The notes under the pieces: generated by a model
Database searches by the model: none
Told to the model about the DNA's origin: nothing
Seen by the model: the letters and a program-made list of their open reading frames with translations, nothing else
Position numbers and translations under genes: made by a program
DNA from: Bicyclus anynana
Taxonomy: Eukaryota > Arthropoda > Insecta > Lepidoptera > Nymphalidae
Assembly (NCBI RefSeq): GCF_947172395.1
Contig: NC_069083.1
Location: 17,640,501-17,704,500, forward strand
Direction of reading: 5' to 3'
Length of the DNA stretch: 64,000 nucleotides
Part shown: piece by piece, positions 20,343-33,800 of the stretch
Layout: the number at the start of each line of letters is the position of its first letter
Numbering within the stretch: position 1 is the first letter of the stretch

Positions 20343-23300
20343 TTAGCAGAAACAGAACCAGCCGCGATGTCCAAAATTAAAGAAATCCGCGAATATGATC
20401 CTTATTCTGTATGGCATAAGGTTGTTAAGGTCGATAAGCGATTTCATAAATGAGGGTATGATGACGTACTTCTTGTTTTTGCGAACACCTGCAATACATT
20501 AAAACGGTAAGAGTGGGTAAATAAGAATTAATACAGGAAGAAATTTTTTCAAGTACGGATATTTTTATATTTTGTACATAAACAAAATTTAATGAACACG
20601 TATTTTTTCTTTTTTTTTTTAACTCAACAATAACAAAGTTATCGTTAGCTAAAGTTTAAACATTTAAACAGAATTTGAGGGTCACCCTATCGCTGTACTA
20701 AGTAATAGCACAGTAATAGGCAACTACAAAATCAGCTGGTAGGTACTAGGTTAGCGAGCGCCCGCGCCGAGGGCCGTTGACCTTTCTACGTTTATTTTTG
20801 TACCTATTATTTTTTATAATAATTAAAGGTCGTCACTTTTGAGTTGAGTATCGATTTTCCCTTCATACTTTATTGGGCTTAGGACCATCAATAATGCGTA
20901 GTAATAATAAAAATTATAAACTTTCGATTGGAATAATGAAATACAAATGATGATTATTATTACGCAAACTTTTGCATTAAAGGATGATTCGACTTAAATG
21001 CGCAAGCGACGGCAGATTGTCTGTCACTAATCGCCCATCGGCAATTCGGCAGGCGTCCTCAGGGATTTTTCGATCCCCTCACCCCTGCCACCCCCGTCAG
21101 CCGAAGCCGAAGCGATATGACTACTGCCGGTATTTCTTTGTCGGCGTCTTACAAAGTGCCGCCAGCAGTTGCGCAGTTTGTTTGGGAATGTGTCCATTAT
21201 TTTGTTATTTCTGAGACATAAATTGAAAAAAAAAATTACATAAAATGTATCGAACTGTTTGTAGATTTATGTTCTATTAATGATACAGAACCACGAAAAA
21301 AAATGTCCGCACTAAAGTCCGAATCACCCTGTAGATACGTGAAGCATAAAGTACCGAAAATTGCCGTGAGCGTACGGGGACAAATAATAGCAAAAATTAT
21401 GTTAGGGAGGGTAGGTAAGTGCCCTTGCTCAGAATATACCTAACTTTCCAATTGTGAAAGAATGTTCTTTCGGAAATAGTTTCGGAGCTCATTCGGAACA
21501 AATAAAAATCAAATCTTACGTCTTTATAATATTAGTTTAGATTAACGATAATATTTTCAAAACTTGCCGCCCCGTCCCATGCAAAATAAGATGTGTTAGG
21601 TAGGTATCTATGCAGAGAAATGATAGAACATTTGAAAACCAAACCAAGAGGATACCTTCAATAATTAATCTCGCGGCCTCTTTCGCGGTGATCTCCGAGT
21701 ACCACGAGACAAATCGGTGGCTGGGCGGCGGGTAAAGACCAGTGGAGATAGACGCCAAGTAGACAGATGTTGTGTTAATGTTCTTTGTCCACGTGTCTAG
21801 ACGGAGCTCTTCACTCAGTGAGTCCATTAGACCTGTTTATGATGACGAAACATTATTACCATCTTAATGGCCTATGGTCCGGTCAGGAGACGGGATATAG
21901 AGGTAGAATAAGATCTACCAGAAAGCTCAAATTATAGGCTTGCTTGGTGTGACAAGGTTTATCTTTGTATCACGATCATTATCAGATGATAAAGACTGGG
22001 ACTGATGGCTTTACCTGCTCAAGGTACGGTATGTAACACCACTAACTTACTAATTTCGGGCTTAGAATTTGTACCGAGAATATTTTGAAAGAAAGTATAG
22101 TCCAATATTTCATAATCTGACCCAAGACTTGTACTCAGGACCTGATCCGAAGTCACAGACTATAAGCGCTGCTCTAACCAAGCTGTTTACGAAACTTTAG
22201 TCACGGTTAATGTTTAGTACCTAATTACTTTCTTATAAGTAGACCTGCATACCTGAGATTTTTTTCAATTCTCTGCGTGTGTGAAGTCTGCCAATCCGCA
22301 TTTGGCCAGCGTGGTGGACTAAGGCCTAACCCCTCTCATTATGAGAGGAGACTGTTGCTCAATAGTAAGCCTAATATTTTTCAATGATTATTAAAAGTAA
22401 CTGTTTAGTTATCGAAGCGTTTTCTATCGCTTACTGGTGAAATGGTCCTTCGAGCCGGAATATATTTAAATTAATTTAGTCTAAGTCTTGGCATACTAAG
22501 ATCCTAAGCGAATGTAATATTCTTAATCAGTCAGTAGATTAAGTCTTTGCGCCTTTCGCCAATAAATACTAAGCATAAGAATTTGTACCCTCGGTGACTG
22601 AGTGTGTGCTATGTTAAATGAAACTTAATATATTCTACAGTGTAGGAAATATTATGATTAGATAAATATAACATGCAATATCCTCATAAACCTCTTAGTC
22701 CAAATTTGGCTGCACAATAAGGCACCATGTCCGCACATGGCATCAAACCAGCGCTCGAGTTCACTGCCACTATGTGACCTTGACGCCTCTCTATCATGTT
22801 TGGCAAAAACGCTTGGATAACCTGAAAAAAACTGCGGTAATATATACAGGCCTGGCTAATAACGGTTCAGGTCAATTTATTATTTTGTCTTCTAAATAAG
22901 CTCTGTGCTGGTTAGGTATCTACTATCCAACAGTGGACAAGCAAAGGTATCTTCAAGCAATAGTCTAAGCAAGTCTAAGTTATAAGCAAAAGGAGATTCC
23001 TTAACATCCGAAAAGTGCTGCCCAATTTTAAAAAAGTTGCCAACCTACTTTAAAAGTGACGGCTATTTTAAAAAGGTTTCGCATTTTGTATCAGCCAAAT
23101 CTGATTAACCATATAAGACTGCACCGTCTCTTGACAAAATAAATATTACCTACCTAGTAAAAGAGAAATTGGTTTACGCAAAAATATGCCAAAAGGTCGA
23201 CGATAACAAGTCGAGCGACTATGTCCGCTCGTAGGCTAGCTAGCGCGTACGTCAGGGCACCCGCGTTGTGCTGACAATAGAAATGTCCGCTTACCCAAAA

Positions 23301-24492
23301 ATGTGCTAGAAGGTTGACCTCAACAAGTCGAGCGACTGTGTCCGGTCTTAGGTTAGCTAGCGGCGCGCACGTCACGGTGCCCGCGTTGCTGACCACAATC
23401 GAGATGTCAGCCATCTGCTGACGCATGCGAGCCGCTATTGATAATACTTGCTCCCGCGCTGTTACATCTACTGTGTAGCCGAAGCACTGGAATACCATTA
23501 AATAAATCTTTGGGAAACATTCACATCACATCCTAATGTTAAGCGAGTTGTTTAAGTAAACCACCATAAAGTATTTACCCACCATATTTTTTTTTAATAT
23601 CCTACCTACAACAGAGCAACAGTTCGATATAAACATAGTCCACTACTATTTACCTAGGTAGGTACACTTTTCCTCAATGATTGATTTCTTAAATGACAAA
23701 AGCATTTTTCCAAAAGCTTACCAGAGATTTTAGCATCCAAACAAATACGAGTATACCTACATCTCCATCTTTCTTCCTAATTTCGTTAATGACTGCGTTG
23801 TTTCGTCTGGCGTCGATGTCCCAGCAGACAACAGTTGCGCCCAACTCAGCGAACTGTATGGCCAACTCTCGCCCTACACCTGCGCCTGCACCAGTTATCT
23901 GAAACACGCGTTACGAAAAGTGCAATCGGGTGAGGCGAACGGACGCTGAGAGGCTTTTTTGGCAGTATAGAGGCCTGCGCAGAAAGAAGATTTCAGTGAT
24001 TCTGAGTTCTGTTTTCTGTGTTCCGTATTCCTAATTCGTCTAAGCTCCTAGGTAACATTTAGTATTTTAACTTTATCTTTATCGGACGTCAGATATTACA
24101 AAGAACAAAGGACGCAGAATTTAGACCTCTTTCTGTTTGCACCGTCTCTATTGCCGAATATTTAGCTTTAATTACTAGAACGCTAAAGTAGGTACCGACT
24201 ATATCTGAAGATACCTTACTGTTATGTCCGTCCTTTAGAATATACACGAGTATCTTACCAATACTGTTTCTCCATACAAACTCTTCATCGCCGGCGGTAT
24301 GAAAACCCTGAACACCGCCATAGCACACGTGGAAAATATCTTTATAACTAGCACGACCGTATCGAGGGCCCACAGAGGGGCTGCGGCTAATCCTCCGCTT
24401 CCCCACCATGGCAGTATCCATACTTCTTGGAGATATCTAAATTTGCGAGCTATTAAACCTATGCAACGCACAAATATATTTATCCTACGCAT
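20343..24492 (-). CDS. Membrane-anchored short-chain dehydrogenase/reductase, SDR16C/RDH10-like
   Basis: Six minus-strand exons: 24259-24492, 23761-23898, 23295-23486, 22692-22821, 21656-21832, 20343-20488 (TAA at 20343-20345). All are in phase and give 338 residues. A hydrophobic N-terminal segment at about residues 30-62 (VVLVIKIFSTCAMAVFRVFI) should anchor it in ER or lipid-droplet membrane. The Rossmann NAD(P) motif TGAGAGVG is at 80-87, NAG at 158-160, the catalytic Ser in NSSAGL near 211 and Tyr/Lys in YCAAK at 223/227. The tail INTTSVYLASISTGL and the C-terminus match the 16C branch (retinol dehydrogenase 10, epidermal retinol dehydrogenase, 17-beta-HSD11/13). The substrate is not readable; retinoids, steroids or other lipophilic alcohols are likely. 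Exon 3 has a decayed, still open tandem copy of its 3' end at 23178-23294. Confidence 0.93.
22255..22380 (+). mobile_element. 3' fragment of family-2 SINE
   Basis: cctgagatttttttcaattctc…gtgtgaagtctgccaatccgc and ggcctaacccctctcatt match the 3' half of the family-2 SINE. It sits in SDR intron 4. Confidence 0.75.
23178..23294 (-). repeat. 117-bp tandem copy of the 3' end of SDR exon 3
   Basis: Directly downstream (sense) of exon 3's donor at 23294, a diverged copy of the exon's last ~117 bp is present, again followed by a GT (gtaaacc at 23177). Read through in frame it stays open and keeps an NAG tripeptide (QHNAGALTYALASL…ARLVIVDLLAYF) in parallel with the parent (VSNAGTV…ARLVEVNLLAHF). Period 117 bp is 39 codons. 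Confidence 0.88.
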
Positions 24493-24826
24493 AGTAAACT
24501 TTATATAAAACTAAATTCAACATAATTATAAACCATCCAAATACTAACGTGACTTAAATTTGACACTTGTTTTCAAACATACGTATGTTAGAAAACAAGT
24601 CCAGAGAACCTTTAAAAAAAGGTTGCAAACTTCTCTGAAAAAATAAAAAAAATCATAAATGGTAATGGCAGATAAGTTCTGTGGGTAGTATTATAAATAG
24701 TTATCTATTAATGTCATCATAGATGATTATATTGACTGTCATTGTTTCTGTCTGTCGTGTGTATTGACAACAATTTTGTTTTAAAAAATTCTCAAGTCCT
24801 ATGAGATTTAATTAAAACAATTTGAA
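24493..24826. promoter_or_regulatory. Divergent upstream region shared by SDR and ARMC3 genes
   Basis: Only 334 bp separate two outward-facing start codons. It holds a near-perfect hairpin at about 24566-24602 (19-bp arms, one mismatch, centre acgt) and a second weaker one at about 24602-24640 (cagagaacc…ttctctg). It should contain both promoters. No TATA box was assigned. Confidence 0.6.
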
Positions 24827-27800
24827 ATGGCGAAACCTTTGCAAAAAGAACGAGAAAACCGATCCGCAGAAAAGAAAGATTTCACGTTCCATCCGTATAA
24901 CATCACGCCGGAGAGCGCTCATACTTCGATTCTTCTTCTGGAATCAACTGAATCTGAAATATTATGTCAGGTAAAAGATTTCCAAAAGTACCGTCAAATT
25001 GTTCATTTATACAACAATTAAAATGCTGTGTAGATATGTTGTGAAATAATACAGGATAGTATGTCAACCTTAGATTACCTAATACACCTACCTAATCAAA
25101 GTAATAGACAAAATACAACGACACTTGATGACATTTTAATAATATTTTTTTGAAAGAAACAAACTAATATCACCCAAACGAACTCAAGACCCCACGATTC
25201 AAAGCCACACTCTATCCACAGGACCAAAGATCCTGTTTCTACTCAGTTATTCTTACAGACTCTACGAGCATTAACGAAGTTCTCAGCACAAGAAATGCAG
25301 AATCGTCATGTTCTCTACAATTTGAACGCTCTAAAGTACATACTGCCCCATATTGAACACCCTGAATTAAACATCAGGCGTTTTGCGTTGAAAGCTCTAG
25401 CACAGTTGTGTCAGTTGCCAAAGGGACCAGAGCAAGTGCTGGCAAACCCAAAGAATTTGCGGACAGTGGCCTTTATACTAGTGAAGGTAAGTGATACCTA
25501 CTAAGGAACTCCTTTATCCTTCTCTTTTCTAACTAGAGAATTGCAAAACGATAATGTTAAACGTTGCCATCATAAAGTGGTTGACGTCGTTACTCGTGAT
25601 CTGCACCTAACACTTTCTATTTGAACAGCAAATGTGTTGGATGCATGTCAGGCGTTTGCGTTTCTAGCCACTTATAATTAAAACACATTCCAAACTAGAG
25701 AGAATATACGTTTTATAAGTAAGTAAGAGCACCCTGACGTCTTAAACATCTATGCATCAGGAGTTATTGTAATCAAGCGGAAAGCCATTTACCGTATAAA
25801 GTAATCTAACTTCTTAGGTTGCTGAATTCTGGTTGCTAAAAATAGGTCACAGGCATCAGATTTATCAATTGCAGAGGAGACATTCCCAGTAAGTATATTG
25901 AATATCTGTTATTGATTGAATTTTTATCATAGGTACCTACGTTAATCATAAAATTTCACACGTTTCCCTATCAGATAGAAGATGTATTCGTGCTAGAGTT
26001 TGCGTCTCTAGTGCTGGCGGAATTGACTCGAGAGCCGCTGGGATGCGAGCAGCTGGTCTCAGCTAACATCCTCAACAGTCTCTGCTCTCGTATGAAGAAC
26101 AGCCTCGATCCGGATGTTCAGAAAAATTGTTTACAGGTCTCACCTTCTTTTAGTCATTTGACATTTTGCACTAGAAGCTTAGGGCCTATAAAGCTTTGTA
26201 ATACCAGATCTATCCTCGATATTGAGAGAGATAGACTGACCTAAATTGCTTAGACCTTGAGATTCCCTCTAGTTTCGTCTGAGAGAATTCTTTTTCTCCA
26301 TTCAACGAGTTTGCCTTTATAAGATTTTTATGTAGGTAGGTACTAATTATAAATACCTTAGACAACCTTTTTACAGACTCTAAGTAATCTGCTCGAAGAT
26401 CCAACATGCGCATCAGAAGTGACGAAGAACCAGCAGTTTAGTTGGCCGTCCATTTTAGCTCTAATGCAGAGTGCGTACTTGGCGATACAGCATGCGGCTC
26501 TGAAGACCGTCGACCAATTGATATGCAGATATAAGGACCAAGTGGTGCAGAAAACATTTCGCGCTTCTACTGGCGTGCTGGATCTGTGTGATATTTTGGA
26601 GGTAAGATAGATTAATTTGACAAGAGTACAATTAATAATTTGGTAGGGTCATTATGAACTAATCTTTTACAAACGTTCAAACTTCCCAAATTGCATGATA
26701 CTTGGTAATAGATATCCCCCAAATCTACACTTATGTACCTGATACTGTTGTCATATATTTATTGCTTTATAACCTGTAAAATTCAATATAATCATCAGCT
26801 GGTGGACGTCCAAAGAACTTTCTAATACTATCACGGTTTCGATCCGCGTGCATCTAGTGGAATCAAACAATATCAAGCGGTTTGGAGGTAGCCGCTAGAT
26901 TCTATATCAAAGACATTTATTTATTTTATTTTAGCGTGTCACAAATTTCTTGTGTTAAACATAACCTCAAATGTTGTCTTAAAATCTACCAACGTAAAAC
27001 AATACAAGGATCATAAGATCCTTCGTACTGTACCATTTATTATTTTCTAGTCGTATGAATTCCGAGATGTACACGTCCAAGTTCTAGGGGTGTTACGTAA
27101 CTACGTAGAAACCGAGGAGAATGCTGCCCATTTGTACCAATCGGGATGCATCTTACGTCTTCTGGCTTACCTTGAAATGGCTTTGCCGGCTATGAAACCT
27201 CACTGCCTCGCCGTACTGACCAAGATATCCTTCACTGCTAATGGGAGAGACGTAAGAGTTCTTATAAATATTAAACTAAAATAGTGTACGAAAGTTTGTG
27301 ATTTATTAATAAAGTTTATCTTAGGGGAAAAATATTGTCAGAGATTTGCTGTAGGTAGGTGGGTGGTCTATTTCGATATGAGAATCATTACTCAAAATTT
27401 CACAATTAAATAGATCAATACGTAGGTGCCCCGTACCTACATATATCTTGAGTTTATTAAGGTTATACATGTAGTATAAATAAGAGTCACAGTGGAATTG
27501 CTAAGTTTTATTAAAACAATCAGAGCTAATTTACATTTTGCGTGTTCCCTATCGCAGAGCTGGCGGAAAAGAGAAATTGTCACAGACAATATATTATAAA
27601 CTAAGATGACATTGACAATTGACATTAATAGGTACACTATGGTTGTGAGTGCAGACAGATAATTATAAAATAATTAAGATTAGCAATATATTAATATTGC
27701 CTGCCCAATTGCAATTATCACTTTACAACACTTCCCCTCATGCGTAACATGAGAACAAATCTCTACAATGCAGGATTATACAAAACATAAAAATTAACAA

Positions 27801-30800
27801 CTCAGGTTAATAACAAAAATAATCTCTACATTGCCCATCTCATATCTAGCATGATAGTATAAGTGGTACAACAGACTCACAATTATAAGGATACCAATAC
27901 TCACAAGAACAGATGCCTATGATTCTACATCTTTCATACCCAAGTCATTAACAAAACCTAAAAATTTATGATTAGTTAAAGGTTTTGTAAACATGTCAGC
28001 TAACATTTTTTCAGTGGGTAAATAGCTGACTGTGACATCCGTTTTTCTAATAAAATCCTTAACAAAATGGTAACGAAGGTCAATGTGCTTTGTCTTCTTG
28101 TGGCAATATTCATTGGTTTCAAGCAATTTGATTGCACTTTGATTATCACTAAAGATTCGACAATTAAAATGTTTCACAAAAATTTCATACAAGAAATTTC
28201 TAAGAAAACACACTTCTTTGCATGAATCACTTAGGGCTAAGTACTCGGCTTCAGTACTTGAAAGCGCAATACATCGCTGTTTGCGCGACTCCCAATGCAC
28301 AGTAGAGCCGCCAATTTTAACTATATATCCACTATAAGACCGTCTGTCTACGACATCATTGGCCCAGTCGGCATCTGCAAAAACTGTTAAATCAAAAGTA
28401 CCAGATTTAACGAAAACTAATTTCTTATCTTTAGTGCCATTTAAATATCTTAATATTCTTTTTGCAGCCAGCCAATGATCTCGTGTAAATGCAGTATTAA
28501 ATTGGCTTAAATGACTAAGAGCATAAGTAATATCAGGCCTTGAACATACTGACAAATACATTAAGCTTCCAATCAACTCTCGATATGGATACATACTATC
28601 CTCTACAATATTGTTACATGAGCCTTTTTCCAACTTATTAGCAACCATAGGTGTAGAGGCACTCTTACAATTTGTCATACCAAAACGCTTTAATAACTTG
28701 TTAATATAGTCTGATTGGTCAAATGTTATAGTCCCATTGGCTCTATCTCTATGTATTTTCATACCCAAACAATTTTTTAAAATGCCTAGGCGTTTAACAC
28801 TAAATTCAGATTCTAGCAAGTCATACAAGTTTTCCTTATCCTTAGAACTATTACTAAAGATATAAAAGTCATCAACATATAATGCCAGAATCGTTAATTG
28901 CTTGTTATTTCTTTTTATATAAACACATGGCTCACATCTATTTTGTACATAACCATTGTTAGTCAACAAAACGTTTACACTATTATTCCACAGCCTACTT
29001 GCCTGTTTAAGGCCATATAAACATTTCTGTAACAAACAAACTTTAGTCTTATCATATGAGAACCCTAAAGGCTGTTCCATATAAATAATTTCATCAAGAC
29101 TACTATGTAAGAAGGCTGTGTTTACGTCCACATGTTCTATGTCCATATTTAATTCATTAGCAATACAAAACAAAATTCTAAGAGAAGTATGACGTACTAC
29201 CGGTGAAAAAGTTTCAGAGTAGTCAACACCCGGTTTTTGACTAAAACCTCTTGCCACAAGACGTGCTTTATATTTTGTACTGTTACCTGACTCATCAGAT
29301 TTTAATTTATAAACCCATTTGGAACTAACTATATTGCAGTCCTTTGGTCTATCAACTAATTGCCAAACATTATGTTTTATTAAAGAATTATATTCATCAC
29401 GCATTGCTGTGAGCCAACAATCTCTATTAGGACTTGCCATTGCCTCATCATAAGATTGAGGTTCATCATAGATAAACCATTGACAAAGAAAAGATACATC
29501 TGATGAATCAGATAAGTCATAATCTTTATACCTATCTGGCTTTTTATTCCGAGTGGAACGAACCAGTCGTTCGCAACTGGTACTGGGAACCTGTAGCACT
29601 AAATCTTCCCCTCGAACGATAGTCTCGTTCCATACCATTGCATCTGACTGATTACTGTCTCTTTCACTCAGCACACTCTCCTCAGCACTTTGGAAGGAAG
29701 ATTCCCCTGAAACTGGAGACAAAAATTCATTATTCCGCTCAGATTGACTAGAATTAATGACCATGTCATTTTCATGATTGCATGGACTATTGCTTTGCAA
29801 ATCCATGTTATTTTCATTTGGACCTATGCTTTGCATATCCACATTATTATTAATATTTCTATTTTCAGTTGGAACCATGCTTTGCAAATCCAAACCTGAA
29901 TAATTTTCATTTATAGGGTTGCTTTGCATACCTATATTATTATAAATAAAATTATTATTATTACTACTATCACAGTGTATCATTGTATTATCACAGTGGT
30001 TTAAGAAATGGTTTTCAAAAAATATTACATTTCTGGAAACAATTATCTGCTTAGGGTTAGTGGGGTCAATCAATCTATAGCCCTTAGTGTTCTCACAATA
30101 TCCTACAAAGATGCAAGATCTTGATTTAGAATCAAGCTTATCTCTTTTTACCTGTGGAATAAGTGTCATAGCTAGACAACCAAAAACACGTAAATGGCTC
30201 AGGTTGACTTTGTTACCTGTCCATGCCTCCTCTGGAGTTTTATTGGGAACTGCTGCTGTAGGGCTTCTGTTCTTAAGATATATAGCTGTAATTACAGCTT
30301 CTCCCCAATACTCTTTAGGAAGACTAGCTTCACGAAGCATACAGCGAACTTTCTCAAAAAGTGTCCGGTTAAGTCTCTCAGAGACACCATTTTGAGACGG
30401 ACTATAAGGAGCAGTAGTTTGATGAACTATACCCTCACTCTGTAAATATTTAGAGAAATAAGCACTGCAATACTCTCCACCCCTATCAGTTCGCAGACAT
30501 TTTATAGAAAACCCAGTTTGCTTTTCAACAGTTGCTTTAAAATATTTAAATTTGGACAAAACTTCGGATTTATATTTTAATAAATAGCCATATGTTTTTC
30601 TAGAAAAATCATCGGTAAACGTTACCAGATATCTAGACTCACCCAGACTACATACAGGCATCGGACCACACACATCAGAATGAACAAGCTCCAACAACTG
30701 CTCGGAACGTTTTGCTTCACCCCTAGGAAAACTTTGCACTGCTTGCTTCCCCTCAACGCATGTTACACACTTGTTAGTGATTGCACCATGCTGAGTCGAG

Positions 30801-33800
30801 TGAATATTAACACCAAAAGCGAGTTTACAGAGAACACTTACCCCATGATGACTCAAATGTCCAAGCCGCTTATGCCATAAGCACAAGTCAGGTGTAACTT
30901 TGGCATTTTCGTAACTAATTGTGTCTTGTTATTTTTCATAGGAATCTTAACACTACCGTAACCTAGACATCTTAAGGTTGTACCATCAGCAACTTGTACA
31001 GTTCTATCACAATTTGTAATATAACTAAACCACTTTATTTCTTTACACATGTGCATAGACGCGCCTGAATCCACAATCCAGTCCTTGTTCTCGAAGACAC
31101 CAAAACAGTTGGCCACCAATGCTGTTGTTGTGTTGCCTCGCTGTTCTTTCTTGTATTTAAAACATTTTGATTTTTTGTGTCCACTGCGTTGGCAAAAATC
31201 ACAAACAGGTACCTTTTTAGCCTTACGGTATTGTTGCTTTGACAAAAGGGCCATATCGTCTCTGCTTTCAGTCCTTCGTCGACGTTCTTCTTCTTGCAAC
31301 AACCTGGTTCGTACTAAATCACTGGATATTATACCTGTGTAGGCAACCGCTTCGAGACTGGAAACTATTATATCATATTCTTGTGGAAGGCCGCTTAAAA
31401 TTATCTCCGCCACTTCAGCATCCTCTATGGTACGACCAATATCTACCAATTGTTGTACAAGAGTGGTAATATGTTCAAAGTATTTCTCCATACTATTAAA
31501 ATCGGCATATGAAGCGTGATGTAATAGTCTCAACAATGCGACACGCCTCCCGAATCCTTTGTCTTCAAAGACTGAGCTTAATTTGTTCCACGCTTGCTTT
31601 GCTGTAGTAACATTTCGTATATATTGCACACATATAGGTTTAACAGATAAACTTATACGAGCGAGCGCGCGTAAATCCTTTGCAGGATCGACAGGCTCAG
31701 CTCCTTCAACACAAGACCACAAATCTTCTATGATGAGTAAGTGACGCATGTTAAATTTCCAGATTACATAATTACTCACGCCTTCTAGCTTTTCATGATG
31801 CAGATATCCACTCGCAACAGGATTCGCAGAAGCCATTTTTGATGAGCTCTGGTGACAATGGGTGACAACGTGTTACCACGCGGTCCACGCAGTAGATGTA
31901 TTTTCTCAAAATTTTCACCAAATCTTGTAAATCGCGTGATCGGCCTATAACCTCTTGAGTTTATTAAGGTTATACATGTAGTATAAATAAGAGTCACAGT
32001 GGAATTGCTAAGTTTTATTAAAACAATCAGAGCTAATTTACATTTTGCGTGTTCCCTATCGCAGAGCTGGCGGAAAAGAGAAATTGTCACAGACAATATA
32101 TTATAAACTAAGATGACATTGACAATTGACATTAATAGGTACACTATGGTTGTGAGTGCAGACAGATAATTATAAAATAATTAAGATTAGCAATATATTA
32201 ATATTGCCTGCCCAATTGCAATTATCACTTTACAACAATATATACCTACCTACTCGTGTGTGGTGAAGAATCCATTAACAACTACGGATAGAAGAAAACG
32301 CAGCAGCAGTTTATCTAAATATATTTCAAAACTATTCTTTATGTATCACTAAACTATTCCAGGCTCTTTACCAAACTGGCACAGACCTGGTGTTCTGTCA
32401 TCAACTGCTCAGTTCCAATGTGGACCTGCTAGCCGATGCAGCCATGGGCGTTGCCAACATGACCAAATTGCTGCCAGCCGCTGTCCGAATGTCGGACACT
32501 AATATCATTGAAGCGCTTTGTGGTATGTTCATTATCAGCCTATTTTTAGGGCGCTATAGAAAGGGGAATTCGCCGCACCAATTCGGGTTGGACATCATTT
32601 CGTCCGAAATTCCTCATTGCCTGAAGATGCAAGTCTTTGAACAGCGGAAGTTGTTAATGATGACTCAAACAGTGTTGGTCAAGCCCCCACTAGGGGGATA
32701 GATGACATCATGAAGCAGGTTACAGGGAACCGCTGGATGCAGGCGACTCAAAACTGTGGTGTTCGAAAGTCCTACCAAAGAGCCCATGACCAGCCGATTT
32801 CAGCCGATAGTTTAACAGAGTTAAGAATTATTGATTGAATTATCTTCTAAAAGAAAAGATGGAGTTATCTTCCAAACACGTTTTTCGTCACCTTAACATA
32901 TTCACATTTTTATTTTCTTAGCTATTCTAAGTGACGATGCAGCAGTGTGGTTCTACATTCGCATGAATTCCCTACGTGCCCTGGCTGAACTCTGTCGCAT
33001 CATTCCTAAAGCAGCCTTCAGTCTCGTGGAGCCGAAGATATTTGCTTCTTTGAGGAACATCAACAAGAAGTGTAAGATCCAAAACGCCCATTATATTTTT
33101 TAGCACGTAGCAATTGACCCGCCTAATAGTATACATAAGTGGAAGGCACTTCGCAGAGCAGAACTTAGCAGTTCTCTTGTAAAGGGTGTTTATGCTGTGT
33201 AGGTTTGCTCTTGACTTCAATCATCCCTGATGGATAGCGATGTTGGGGTCTAAGGAGCACGCTTGCCTAGAAGATGCCTATTCACTCTTAAGCCGCAAAG
33301 ACATTTCATATTTTCGCAGTTTTTTTGAAAAACGTTAATGGAAAACGTTACGTGCGAGTCGACTGGGTGTCCACAGCAAAATGATGCCATTGTTCATGGC
33401 GTCTCGCTGTTCTGTGGTAGAATACAGAAACTAGATTGTAAAGTTCCTATGCACAATCTCCCAAGTTTGCATTGCGAGACTTTGCAGTTTCGTCCGTCGT
33501 GAACCTGGTTTTCCAACGAGCTGTCACAAAAAGCTTTACCATTACGAAACTGCATATCTAACATCGTCATTAACAATCCATATTCAGCTCAACAGTGAGC
33601 TGAATATGGCGTTTCTCCTCTGAATGAAACGGGTTAGGCGAATACTCCACCACGCTGGCCTAATGCGAATTGGCACATACGTAGAGAAATAAGTAAATTC
33701 TCAGGTAGGTAGGTATGCCGGTTTTCTCTTGATGGTTTTCCTTCATCGTTTGAGACAGGTAAAATATTTAAAAATGCACATAACTGAAAATTGCATGCCC

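Noticed and set aside
20984..21214. Plus-strand 76-codon ORF in SDR intron 5
   Set aside because: No recognisable family; short, and in repeat-like sequence without splice partners.
31785..32144. ORF covering the Copia LTR and leader
   Set aside because: LTR sequence read in one frame; the same peptide also appears at the other LTR (27437-27637).
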